From assembly GCA_020636535.1 (NCBI GenBank), contig JACJXT010000013.1:310001-374000 (forward strand): a stretch of 64,000 nt of DNA, read 5' to 3'. Origin of the DNA: Chitinophagales bacterium (lineage in GTDB: Bacteria > Bacteroidota > Bacteroidia > Chitinophagales > JADIYW01). Positions 1 to 8,800 of this stretch are shown here, in pieces (positions within the stretch are counted from its first letter, which is position 1; each line of letters opens with the position of its first letter). A model generated the notes under the pieces. It had not been told where the DNA came from. It did not search any database and saw only the letters and a list, made by a program, of their open reading frames with translations. The position numbers were made by a program, and so were the translations under genes.

Positions 1-194
1 TCGTTTTAGAAACAGATGCACCATATTTGCCACCAGTTCCCTATCGTGGAAAAAGAAATGAAAGCAGTTATATTACACTAGTGGCAGAATTTTTGTGTAC
101 CATATATCAATTATCTTATGATGAAGTTGCTGCTATCACTACACAAAATGCGAAGAAGTTGTTTAATTTAGAAAAATATATTAAAAATTTATAG
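1..194 (+). CDS. tatD: TatD family metal-dependent hydrolase (3' end only)
   Basis: The last 63 codons of a gene that enters from the left edge; the reading frame begins at base 3 and ends at TAG 192-194. The visible C-terminus has the TatD signature LETDAPYLPP, whose Asp is a metal ligand, followed by PYRGKRNESSY and a closing helix NAKKLFNL. TatD proteins are cytoplasmic TIM-barrel metallohydrolases with DNase or exonuclease activity. The next gene starts 1 nt after the stop, so the two are probably co-transcribed. The identification rests on the conserved tail alone, but that motif is highly characteristic. Confidence 0.9.
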   Translation, partial: VLETDAPYLPPVPYRGKRNESSYITLVAEFLCTIYQLSYDEVAAITTQNAKKLFNLEKYIKNL

Positions 195-195
195 T

Positions 196-1110
196 ATGAA
201 AAAACATATTTTAATATTATTGAGCATTGCATTACTAAGTACTGCTTGTAAAAAAGAAAATAATCCGAAGTTAATTTTTAAATTCAAATTTGATTCTACT
301 CAAACTCGACTCAATAACTTTGGACAAACAGCTACAATTCCTGCCAATCATGGAACACAATCGCCAATTATGCATGGCATGAGTGCTCACTATATAGAAT
401 TGGCACCAGACTCTTTAACACAAATTGGCAAAGGTGATATTCTTTATAAAGCATCTGAAACTTCACTTGGTGGTGAAAATGCTATTGATTTCTCTAAAGC
501 AATTATAAAAGGCAATGGAGAAATTTTTTATAGTGTTCCGCTTAAAAATGTAACTGCTGGAACTTATAAATGGTTGCGTGTTTCTTTAGCATATCAAAAT
601 TATGACATACAATTTAGATATAGAGCCAACTTGCCTGTTGTTGGCTTGGTTGATGAAATGTTAAATGCAGAAGTTGCTTCTTTTGTTGGATTTAATACTT
701 ATATTACATCATATAATATTAAAGGAGAAACCATAACTGTAAATGGCAATAGAAAACAAGGTTATGGTGCTGCTAAAGCGTATAACATTCCTTACGATAT
801 AAATGTTCCTGCTTTTTCATGGCAAGCTCTAGCTGGTGCAACAACTGTTCCAAATCCAATAAGTTTAACTTCGCCAATTCCTGCTGGTTCTTGTGTTGTT
901 ACTGGTCGATTTTTATCTAACTTAACTATTACTGGAAACGAAACCGAAGATATTGTTATTGTAGTATCACTTTCTGTAAATAATAGTTTTGAATGGTATG
1001 ATGTATATGGCGATAATATTTTTGAACCTGTTGATGGTATGAATAATAATGCTAAATTAGACTCTGTTGTAGATATGGGAATTAGAGGTTTAATTCCTTA
1101 TAGAGAATAA
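196..1110 (+). CDS. Conserved hypothetical lipoprotein, 304 aa
   Basis: An exported lipoprotein: the N-terminus is a short basic stretch, a hydrophobic core and a lipobox ending at Cys18 (LLSTAC), followed by KKENN. The mature part is rich in beta-forming residues and has no catalytic motif I recognise. A stretch near residues 60-110 (SAHYIELAPDSLTQIGKG, then YKASETSLGGENAIDF) looks like a conserved folded domain. The gene begins 1 nt after tatD, but their functions are not obviously linked. It is probably anchored in the outer or inner membrane facing the periplasm. I do not recognise a named family, so no function is proposed. Confidence 0.75.
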   Translation: MKKHILILLSIALLSTACKKENNPKLIFKFKFDSTQTRLNNFGQTATIPANHGTQSPIMHGMSAHYIELAPDSLTQIGKGDILYKASETSLGGENAIDFSKAIIKGNGEIFYSVPLKNVTAGTYKWLRVSLAYQNYDIQFRYRANLPVVGLVDEMLNAEVASFVGFNTYITSYNIKGETITVNGNRKQGYGAAKAYNIPYDINVPAFSWQALAGATTVPNPISLTSPIPAGSCVVTGRFLSNLTITGNETEDIVIVVSLSVNNSFEWYDVYGDNIFEPVDGMNNNAKLDSVVDMGIRGLIPYRE

Positions 1111-1140
1111 ACTACATAAGTTTATTTTTCATTAGAATTA

Positions 1141-1172
1141 TTTGTTTATATTGTTTTTTTAATTTAAATTTG
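1141..1172 (+). promoter_or_regulatory. Bacteroidota-type promoter for the 1193-3143 lipoprotein locus
   Basis: A -33 TTTG at 1141-1144, 20 nt, and a -7 TAAATTTG at 1165-1172 match the Bacteroidota primary sigma consensus TTTG-N19/20-TAnnTTTG. The start codon at 1193 lies 20 nt downstream, leaving a short leader. This makes the three-gene lipoprotein locus a separate transcription unit from tatD and the 196-1110 gene. Confidence 0.65.
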
Positions 1173-1192
1173 ATTAATAAAAACAAAGTAAT

Positions 1193-1543
1193 ATGAAAAA
1201 GTCAAACTTAATTATCATCTTATTAACACTGATAGCAAGTGTAAGTTGTAACAAAGAACAAATTGTAGAGCCAAACACAAGTCCTAAAAATTTGGGAACA
1301 AGTTATAACAGTTCTTCTCAAATAGATGCACTAGAAGAAACAACAACAAATAATTGGAAACAGTCCTATGATGCAACTGCTTGTACTACAAACCAAGGAG
1401 ACCCTGGAGTAATATGTAAAAATGGTGGTGGAGGTACCTGCTCGCAACCAACAGGTTGTGTATCAATATTTGGGCTATATCCTAATACACCAAAAGAAGA
1501 AGTAATGAAATATTGGAATAGTTTGCCTAAAGAAACAAAATAA
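1193..1543 (+). CDS. Small secreted Cys-rich lipoprotein/peptide precursor, 116 aa
   Basis: The signal peptide carries a lipobox ending at Cys19 (ASVSC). Residues 25-60 are Ser/Thr/Asn-rich and look unstructured. The C-terminal third has four closely spaced cysteines (Cys64, 75, 83 and 89) around a glycine run (KNGGGG), a pattern suited to disulfides or metal binding. It sits 5 nt ahead of the DUF4221-like lipoprotein and has its own promoter. Bacteroidota genomes often carry small secreted peptides beside six-bladed-propeller or DUF4221 lipoproteins and thioredoxin-like proteins. Membership of that class is inferred from context; no function is known to me. Confidence 0.7.
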   Translation: MKKSNLIIILLTLIASVSCNKEQIVEPNTSPKNLGTSYNSSSQIDALEETTTNNWKQSYDATACTTNQGDPGVICKNGGGGTCSQPTGCVSIFGLYPNTPKEEVMKYWNSLPKETK

Positions 1544-1548
1544 TATTT

Positions 1549-2667
1549 ATGAATAAATATTTTATTTTAATTGCAATATTATTATGTATTGCCTGTAAAA
1601 TTACTGACAAAAAATACAAATTAATTGAAACTAAAGTAAACATCAATAATCAATTAGATTATCAGTTGATAGATGTTAGTTTTGTTGATAGTGCAAAGGT
1701 TGCAGGTGGTAAATATGCCGTTAGTAATCTCTTTATAAAAGACTCTAATGAATATATTGCATTTGTAAATCAGAAAGATAGTTTATTTTATTTATATAAT
1801 ATTACTCAAGAAAAAACAATATTAACATATCCTGTAATGAACCGTTTTATAGGAGGAACATATATAGTTAGTTTAGACACTATTTTTTTATTGGATTTTG
1901 ATAGTATTTCTCTGCTACATAATAATAAAATTATTAACTCATGGAGTATTAATTATGATACGAATACCGTAGCATGTTTAAGTCAGCTAGATCAAAATAT
2001 TCCCTATTTTAATAAAACAACACAAGAATTAATAGTAGAACAATATGGTTGTGGTTATGATTTTGATTCTGATTCTTTTTTTACAGTAAGTCCTATTGCC
2101 TTTTTTAACATAAAAAACAGTACTCACAGAACACCCAATATTACTTATTCTAAAAAATATTTTACCAACTATTATGGCTTTTTAAACAAGGCATATATAT
2201 CTAATGATAATAAAAATATTTATATATCTTACCCTATAGACCCAAATATTTATATTGTTGATTTAAAAACTTTAGAACAAAAAATAGTTGGTGGAAAAAG
2301 TACTTACCAGTTAAAAGATGCCACGCCTTTAGATGGAAAATATCGTGATAATAAATATGGAGATAAGAAAATACAACATTTAGTTACTGCTTATGATTAT
2401 AGTAGAGTTTATGTTGATCCATACAGAAAACTATTTTATAGATTTTATACTGATGCTATTCCTGAAAAAAACGAAGATGGTCTATTTAACTCTTTAAAAG
2501 ATAAGGATGTAATATTGATGGTATTTGATGAAAATTTCACCTTAATAAATGAATTTAAGTTTCCAAAAAAAGATGGCATCTTTACCAATTTTGGTTTGGT
2601 TGGTAAAGATGGATTTTATATTATAAAAAATGCACAAGTTACTTTGCTAAAAATAAATGGCTTATAA
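1549..2667 (+). CDS. DUF4221-like / beta-propeller lipoprotein, 372 aa
   Basis: A lipoprotein with a signal peptide ending at Cys16 (LCIAC). The mature region has repeating beta-strand blocks of the propeller type, for example YIYL/YIVD strands with Asp turns, and near residue 285 the segment SRVYVDPYRKLFYRF, which resembles the DUF4221 family of Bacteroidota lipoproteins. A Cys pair near residue 165 (GCGYD) is unusual for an otherwise Cys-poor protein. It overlaps the next gene by one base (TAATG) and follows the Cys-rich peptide gene by 5 nt, so all three are probably translated from one mRNA. The role is unknown; family assignment is by recognition, not by search. Confidence 0.7.
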   Translation: MNKYFILIAILLCIACKITDKKYKLIETKVNINNQLDYQLIDVSFVDSAKVAGGKYAVSNLFIKDSNEYIAFVNQKDSLFYLYNITQEKTILTYPVMNRFIGGTYIVSLDTIFLLDFDSISLLHNNKIINSWSINYDTNTVACLSQLDQNIPYFNKTTQELIVEQYGCGYDFDSDSFFTVSPIAFFNIKNSTHRTPNITYSKKYFTNYYGFLNKAYISNDNKNIYISYPIDPNIYIVDLKTLEQKIVGGKSTYQLKDATPLDGKYRDNKYGDKKIQHLVTAYDYSRVYVDPYRKLFYRFYTDAIPEKNEDGLFNSLKDKDVILMVFDENFTLINEFKFPKKDGIFTNFGLVGKDGFYIIKNAQVTLLKINGL

Positions 2668-3143
2668 TGTTAAAAACTACTATACAATATATTATAATTT
2701 TATTATTATTCTCCACTTTTTTACTTATTTCTTGTAAAAGAACAACTAAATTTGATAGAGAAGCGTATGTATTTCGTTATTTAAATGAAATACAAAATTT
2801 TCCAACAAAAGATACTAGTTTTTACTTATTTATTATAAGCAATTCTGCTTGTAATTGCTCTGGAGATTTGAATGTAATTTTTAAAGAATTAGATTTAAAT
2901 ACAACGGAACAAAATAAAATATTTGTTTTTGCAAAAGAAGATTCTATATTGGAACAATCCATTCAAAAAAATATTAGAAAATATAGTATTATAATAGACA
3001 AAGATAGTAACTTGCGAAAATATGGACTAAATAATGCAACTCACTATTTTTTTGATATTAAAAATGAAAAAATTATTTATTGGAATAATATAGACAATTC
3101 GCTTAAAGACGAAATAAAACAGTATATAGAAAAAAAGAAATAA
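2667..3143 (+). CDS. Small lipoprotein with CxC motif, possible thioredoxin-like fold, 158 aa
   Basis: The signal peptide ends at lipobox Cys23 (LLISC). After a strand-like FYLFIISNS segment comes a C-x-C pair (Cys62 and Cys64), then alternating helices and strands (KIFVFAKEDS, YSIIIDKDSNLRKYGL) and a late HYFFDIKNEKIIYW hairpin. The order strand, Cys motif, helix, strand, 'DKDSNLRKYGL', strand resembles peroxiredoxin/TlpA-like folds, but the usual CxxC is replaced by CxC. It is the third gene of the lipopeptide locus, starting inside the previous stop codon. A redox role toward the cysteines of the 116-aa peptide is an inference only. Confidence 0.65.
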   Translation: MLKTTIQYIIILLLFSTFLLISCKRTTKFDREAYVFRYLNEIQNFPTKDTSFYLFIISNSACNCSGDLNVIFKELDLNTTEQNKIFVFAKEDSILEQSIQKNIRKYSIIIDKDSNLRKYGLNNATHYFFDIKNEKIIYWNNIDNSLKDEIKQYIEKKK

Positions 3144-3160
3144 TCTTATCTTCTAAAAAA

Positions 3161-3916
3161 CTACTTAAACCAATTATTAAAGTGTATGGTTTTACTGTTG
3201 AAGTGGTATACATTACTTATGTCTACAAAAGCTCCAAAACCACATTCTATATCTGTTGATTTTTGTTCGATGATTAACTCATTGCCTTGAAACTTAAATT
3301 GTATAGTACAAACATCTTCTTCGTCTGAATAAACAAAACAATTATCTGCTTTATTATAATTGGCAAAACCAGACAACTCTCCTATGTGATATCTTGGAAA
3401 TCCATCAGTATAAAATAAAGAAAATGCTATTTTTGTTGCACTGATTTGTTTTATCTCGCAAGTACCATTTACACCATTTTCGTTTAATGGAATTTCAAGT
3501 TCTTTTTTCTCTTCATTAGAAAGTTCTAATATAGTATAAGTACCAGTATATTTCTCTTTTACATATTCTATATAATCACATTGTTTTAAATCAAAAGTAT
3601 AAACCAAGTTTTTATTTTTGTAGTACCACTTTCCTTTAAATTCATTAGCATTAATACTTCCTACAAATTTTTCATCTGACGATTGATTAGTTACTGTTTG
3701 CAAAGTAAGTAGTTCGTTAGCAAATGTTCCTGTCAGAAATATTGGTTGAAAAGAATTTTCATAAAAATAAGTAGCTATATAATCTTCGTTACTATTTGTA
3801 ACTTCCATCATTATATTGTATTTATTATTTATTTTTCCGTAGTAATATGTTTTTTCGTACTTGGCAAAAACATTAATAAATACAACACAAGCAGTCAACA
3901 AAAAACTAAGTTTCAT
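3161..3916 (-). CDS. Secreted hypothetical protein, 251 aa
   Basis: An N-terminal signal peptide (MKLSFLLTACVVFINVFA) suggests export; the Cys at position 9 is not in a good lipobox, so it is probably a soluble periplasmic or surface protein. The mature part is mostly beta. Near the C-terminus a Cys-containing module (CTIQFKFQGNELIIEQ, then CGFGAFVD) resembles the tail of small envelope proteins with a calycin-like fold, but this is weak. The gene is last in a minus-strand run beginning with the M23-like protein, and its first 11 nt overlap the preceding membrane protein gene. It ends 17 nt from the convergent lipoprotein locus. Function unknown. Confidence 0.65.
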   Translation of the reverse strand: MKLSFLLTACVVFINVFAKYEKTYYYGKINNKYNIMMEVTNSNEDYIATYFYENSFQPIFLTGTFANELLTLQTVTNQSSDEKFVGSINANEFKGKWYYKNKNLVYTFDLKQCDYIEYVKEKYTGTYTILELSNEEKKELEIPLNENGVNGTCEIKQISATKIAFSLFYTDGFPRYHIGELSGFANYNKADNCFVYSDEEDVCTIQFKFQGNELIIEQKSTDIECGFGAFVDISNVYHFNSKTIHFNNWFK

Positions 3917-4286
3917 GTTTTATGAGTTTTAGTACATTAAAGTAAATAAATATACTATAAATAAAGTACAATAAAAATGCCAAAATTATTTCTAGTTTGT
4001 TATTATTATAAAACAGTATTATATATAATATAAATCCAACTAAAGTTATAATAAGTTTAAAAACTACTGTAGCTAATGAGTTGGCTGTTTTTTTACTAGC
4101 ATCTATAGCTTTACTAGAAAATGACATTTGAATAATAACAATTCCTAAAAACAAAAAAAGTGCATTAAAAAAAACAATGGCTATTACTAAACTTTCATCT
4201 ACTTGCACTGCAAAAAAATACGATAGCAAAAAAACAACTACTGCTTCTACTATAAATTTTAGCAATACTTTAAAATTATAGTTCAA
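3906..4286 (-). CDS. Small four-helix membrane protein, AtpI-like position
   Basis: 126 aa with four predicted transmembrane segments (about residues 8-27, 32-54, 68-90 and 95-118) and little else. It directly follows the AtpZ-like gene with no gap. In many Bacteroidota the genes after bactofilin and atpZ are a small membrane protein of this kind and then atpB-atpE-atpF. The position therefore suggests an ATP-synthase accessory protein (AtpI-like, Mg2+/assembly of the c-ring), but no motif proves it. Here the operon ends in an unrelated secreted protein and no atpB follows. Confidence 0.6.
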   Translation of the reverse strand: MNYNFKVLLKFIVEAVVVFLLSYFFAVQVDESLVIAIVFFNALFLFLGIVIIQMSFSSKAIDASKKTANSLATVVFKLIITLVGFILYIILFYNNNKLEIILAFLLYFIYSIFIYFNVLKLIKHET

Positions 4287-4523
4287 CTATTTTTTATTTA
4301 ATGATTTTACAATTCTATACAAAGCACCAAACAGTCCTATCATAGAGAATGCTAATAAAAATATAGGAAATTTAATTTGTAGTCTTTTATCTAAAAAGTA
4401 ACCTGCAGCTGCAAATACGCCAATAATGGCAAACATCTCGAAAGCCATTCCGCTGTATTGCAAGTAATCTTTAACCGTATTACGCTGTTTGAGCGGTTTC
4501 TTTGTTGGCTTGTTGAGCGACAT
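4287..4523 (-). CDS. atpZ: AtpZ/AtpI-family ATP synthase accessory protein
   Basis: 78 aa with two transmembrane helices (about 26-44 and 52-72) and a basic N-terminus; the segment YSGMAFEMFAIIGVFAAAGY followed by LDKRLQIKFP and a second helix is typical of the short AtpZ/AtpI family, which is encoded next to F1Fo-ATPase genes and is thought to help c-ring assembly or divalent cation transport. The start overlaps the 3' end of the bactofilin gene by 44 nt; no better internal start exists before residue 26. Usually atpB follows within two genes; it is absent here. Confidence 0.75.
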   Translation of the reverse strand: MSLNKPTKKPLKQRNTVKDYLQYSGMAFEMFAIIGVFAAAGYFLDKRLQIKFPIFLLAFSMIGLFGALYRIVKSLNKK

Positions 4524-4887
4524 TTAATTTGGTATTTGCTGGCTTTGGCATTAAGCTTCCTTTTATAGTAGCACCTTCTTCTATTACTACTTTATCGTAT
4601 TGTACATCACCTTCAAATTGTGCCGAAGCTTTTAAGTACAATAATCCATCTATCATTACATTGCCTTTAACACTTCCTTCAATAATTAAATCTTTCGAAA
4701 CAATATTACCAATAATACTTGCTGTTTTTCCTACCACTACTTTTTCTTTGCAATGTACATCTCCACTAACTTTACCATCAATTCTCATATCGGTATTTGC
4801 TTTAATGTTGCCTTGTAATTCTGTACCATTACTAATGTGATTGGCAACCATGTTTAACGCAGATTTTACTTCATTTCTAGAAAACAT
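4480..4887 (-). CDS. Bactofilin (polymer-forming cytoskeletal protein)
   Basis: 135 aa. The core from about residue 15 to 115 is a right-handed beta-helix with a six-residue hydrophobic periodicity (TDMRIDGKVSGDVHCKEKVV, IGNIVSKDLIIEGSVKGN), flanked by short disordered tails, the bactofilin (DUF583) layout. Bactofilins assemble into nucleotide-free filaments that position cell-wall enzymes. The gene lies 4 nt downstream of an M23/LytM-type membrane protein, a conserved bactofilin partner, which supports a role in localising peptidoglycan remodelling. Confidence 0.9.
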   Translation of the reverse strand: MFSRNEVKSALNMVANHISNGTELQGNIKANTDMRIDGKVSGDVHCKEKVVVGKTASIIGNIVSKDLIIEGSVKGNVMIDGLLYLKASAQFEGDVQYDKVVIEEGATIKGSLMPKPANTKLNVAQQANKETAQTA

Positions 4888-4891
4888 ATGC

Positions 4892-5731
4892 TTATTTTTT
4901 ATAATACTTAATTGGATTTACTTGCTTTCCTTGATACCAAAGTTGATAAACAAATCCTTTTTCATTGGCAGCAATTTTAGCCGATTCCTTTACAAATGTA
5001 CCAGTTTTTAATGAATTTATAGTAATATTTTTAAAAATAGACACCAAATCGTGCTCGTGTTGTATAGCCAAAGTAGTTGTTCCATCATCATTATCTATTA
5101 GAACAATTACTTTTCCATCTAAAGGATTTACAATAGAGTCGCCTTTAGCATATTCAATTCTTTTGTGTTTGTCAGAATATTCTTTTTTGATTTTGTTAGT
5201 ACTTGGTGCTGTAATTTTTAAATTACCTAATACATTTGTTTTTGCATCTTGAATATTTTTGTTCAAGTCTGCATTTTTCAACCCTTTTTCTATTTCATTA
5301 ATAAAAGCAGCTTCGTTTACAGTAACTGCTACCAAGTAACTAGAGTCTATAGATGGTGTTTTAATCTCTTCATCTCTTTTTACTGTTCTTGCTTCATCTT
5401 TCAATACTGCTTTAATATCTTTTACATATTGCTCGTAATCGTCAATTTGTTTTTCTAATTGCTCTGTTTTTAAACTCAACTCTATTGCTTCTTTCCTACT
5501 ACTAGTAGTTCCATAACCAGGAATATATCTTTTAAGTGGCGTATAAGCAATCAGCAAGAAATTTAGAAACATAAAAAGAGCAATTAAAATACCACTTATA
5601 GTAATTATGTTTAATAAATTGAGTTCAAATACAAATTTTACAGCATAACTTATGTCATCTACTATCTGAAAACGGTATTTTAACCTTAATTTCTCCCAAA
5701 ATTGTTGCCATTTAGATTTTTTATCTATCAT
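4892..5731 (-). CDS. Membrane-anchored M23/LytM-like protein, apparently catalytically degenerate
   Basis: 279 aa: cytoplasmic basic tail, one transmembrane helix (about 40-61), coiled coil (about 80-115), then a LytM-type beta-fold (about 198-275) recognisable from NPLDGKVIVL, IQHEHDLVSIFKN and LWYQGKQVNPIKYY. Active M23 peptidases bind Zn with an HxxxD pair and an HxH pair. The first pair is not present before NPLDG, and the place of the second reads VYQLWY without His. It is therefore likely a non-enzymatic partner or activator, as for EnvC/NlpD-type proteins. First gene of the run with bactofilin. Confidence 0.8.
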   Translation of the reverse strand: MIDKKSKWQQFWEKLRLKYRFQIVDDISYAVKFVFELNLLNIITISGILIALFMFLNFLLIAYTPLKRYIPGYGTTSSRKEAIELSLKTEQLEKQIDDYEQYVKDIKAVLKDEARTVKRDEEIKTPSIDSSYLVAVTVNEAAFINEIEKGLKNADLNKNIQDAKTNVLGNLKITAPSTNKIKKEYSDKHKRIEYAKGDSIVNPLDGKVIVLIDNDDGTTTLAIQHEHDLVSIFKNITINSLKTGTFVKESAKIAANEKGFVYQLWYQGKQVNPIKYYKK

Positions 5732-5812
5732 ATAACATAATTAAAATAATTTCACTTCTTTAAGTAAAATAATTTTTAGAAATTGCGTTAAAATTAGCGA
5801 AATTATTTGAGC

Positions 5813-8800
5813 ATGTCCTTTAAATATTCTAAAAAGTTGTGGCTATTACTAATAATAGCAATTTTACCTTTTTGCAGTTTTGCTCAAAAAAAGAAAAAAA
5901 GTAAAACTAAAAGCAAAAGTCAGTACGAACAAGCCAATTTCGTACAGAAAGCATATGGCGATATTACTACTCGTAACAATTGGTACTTTAATGCCAACGA
6001 GTTGTATAAAGATATTTTGCATCGAGCAGATAATACAGCAGATGTAGATTACGCTACAATCATTCCGTTTTATTTTCACGACAAAGATTTATCTAGCTAT
6101 GCCAGCGAATTTCAAACCATTGAAAAGAAAATGGGTATTGTATTGCAAATTAGAAATTATGGCAGATGGCGAGACAATTGTTATTTGCTGCTAGGAAAAT
6201 CGCAGTACTTAATGCAAAAATATGATACTTCTTTAATTACTTTCCAGTACATAGTTACCACTATGAAACCAGACAAACTCAATGCAAAAGTTGGTTTGAG
6301 CAACAAAGAAAGAATGAAGTATTTAAAACAAAGACAAAAAGAAATTGCTAAGAAAAATGATGAAAAGAAAAAGTTTATAGAGTTTAAGTGGAAAGAACAA
6401 CAAAAAGCCAACGAACAGAAAGTGGAAGATGCTAGAGATAAACAACAAGCAGCTATTGAAAAAAAGAAAAAAGAGTTAGAAGAAATTATTAAAGCCAAGA
6501 AGAAAATAATTGCTCTTAGAAAGAAAGGCAAAAAAGTTCCTGAAAAACTCATAGAAATTGCAAAAGGAAAATCTTCACAAGATACTATCATCAATACCAA
6601 AATTGAAGATAAAGTAGATGATAAAAAACCAAACTTCGATCCAAAACTACCTTATGTTTTAATAGATGACGAATATGTAAAAAATCCTTTTTATAAAGAC
6701 ACTACCAATAGAGATGAAGACAAACCATTAGAAAATTTATTGTCTAAAAAAGAAGAAGAGCAATGGGACAAACTGAGTTTTTGGGAAAAAATCAAACACA
6801 AGAAAAGTAGACCAGAAGCTTTGGTTTGGATGTCAAAGTCTTTATTAGAACTCAATAGATATGCAGATGCTCAAAGTATGATTGCATACGGAAAAGCACT
6901 TAGAAAACTAACTAAAAAACAAAGAAAAGATTTATATTTAGTTGATGCATATTATCAATTGAAAAGAAACAATATTCTATTAGCTATTGAAAAGCTAGAA
7001 AATGCAATGATGCTCATTAAAAAGAAAGATGAAAAAGCACATTACGAATTTATCTTAGCACAGCTCTATAGCAAAAACAATCAACCAGCAGATGCCATTG
7101 ACTATTTTGAAAAATCTATCAAACATACAGTAGATGAAAGAATGTCGTTTTACTCAAAACTAAATATGGCAAAACTCATTGGCGAGTATCCAGAACTAGC
7201 GTCTACTGATGCAGAAAAAATGCTCAACAAACTAGTTCGTTTTGGCAAAAATAAAGAACAAGCAGATGAAGTATACTATCAATTGGCTCAATTGTATTTA
7301 AGCGAGCAAGATACAACTCAAGCTATTGAAAGTCTAGTAACTTCTATCGAAAAAAGTATCAGCAACCAAAATCAAAAAGGATTGTCGTACTTAAAATTAG
7401 CTCAACTTAATTACGACAGAGAACAATATGCCAATGCAAAAGGCAACTACGATAGCACTGTTACATTTTTAAATCAAGAAAATGAAAACTATGCAGAAGC
7501 AAGTAAAAGAAAAACAATTTTAGATGAACTAAATACTTACATTACTAATATTCATATTCAAGATAGCTTACAACGACTAGGCAAAATGTCTGATAAAGAA
7601 TTAAAAGATTATTTAGCATCGATTGAAGCTGCTAAAGAAAAAGCAGAAAAAAAGAAAAAGAATTTAAGTATAGAAGACAATAATATATCTATTGTTGATC
7701 CAAGTGCTATTCAAAGTTCAAGTTCATATACTTCAAACGGATTGTGGTATTTCTATAACGACGATATTAAAGGCAAAGGATATACACAATTCAAATCAAT
7801 TTGGGGCGATATTCAGCTACAAGCCAACTGGAGAAGAAGTCAGAAATCTGCATTTGAAGAACAAACAAATCAAAACAACACCAATAATAATACCAATACT
7901 AATAATCAAACAACAAATACTAAAAAAGATACTGTAGTACAATATAAAATACCAAAAGCGCCAGAAGAATTTATTGCTTCAGATAATATCATTGCAGAAT
8001 CATTATACAAATCTGGAGAAATATTTAAAAACAAGCTCAACAATATTCCTAAGTCAAAAGCAATGTTTGATGAACTCATTAAACGATTTCCCAATAGCGA
8101 GTACGATGCCATTGCACACTACTACTTACTCTTAATTTATAAAGAACAAAATTATAATGGATTATCTGATAAAGAAAAACAATATATTTTAGACAACTAT
8201 CCATTAAGTGAAATTGCAGAAAAAATTAAACTCATAGATGCACCAAAAGCAACTGTAGAAGCTAATGCCAATGCAGCTAAATCTTTCTATGCTACTACTT
8301 TCGAAGCATTTCAAAATGAAGACTACGACCAAGTAATTGCCAACAAATTAGTTGCAGTAAAAAAATATAATGGTAGTGCAGAAATTCCACAGTTCGATTT
8401 TCTAGAAGCTTTATCTTATGGAAAAAAACAAGACCTAGTTAAATACAAAAATTTACTATCAGATATTATTATCAAATATCCAAACACAGCAGTACAAGCA
8501 AAAGCACAAAACTATTTAATGACGCTTATTCAGTTTCAGAAAGGCATAGAAGATACTACTGCCAACATTCAAGAACAAAAACCAATTGTAGATACTATTA
8601 CAAGACCAAAAATAGAGTTTGTTTATGATACTACCGATTTCTTTATTGCCATTCGACTAAAAGACCAATACATCAACATTAAAAATGTACTGTCTAAATT
8701 ACAAGCATTCAAAGAAAGCGAAACACCAGATACTAAACTTAAATTCGATCCTGTTTTCTTAGAAGGAAACAAAGCCATCATCTTAGTTAAAAAATTTGAT

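Noticed and set aside
4529..4840. Open frames opposite bactofilin, sprE and other long genes
   Set aside because: Antisense shadows of well-supported genes with no promoter, signal or family features.
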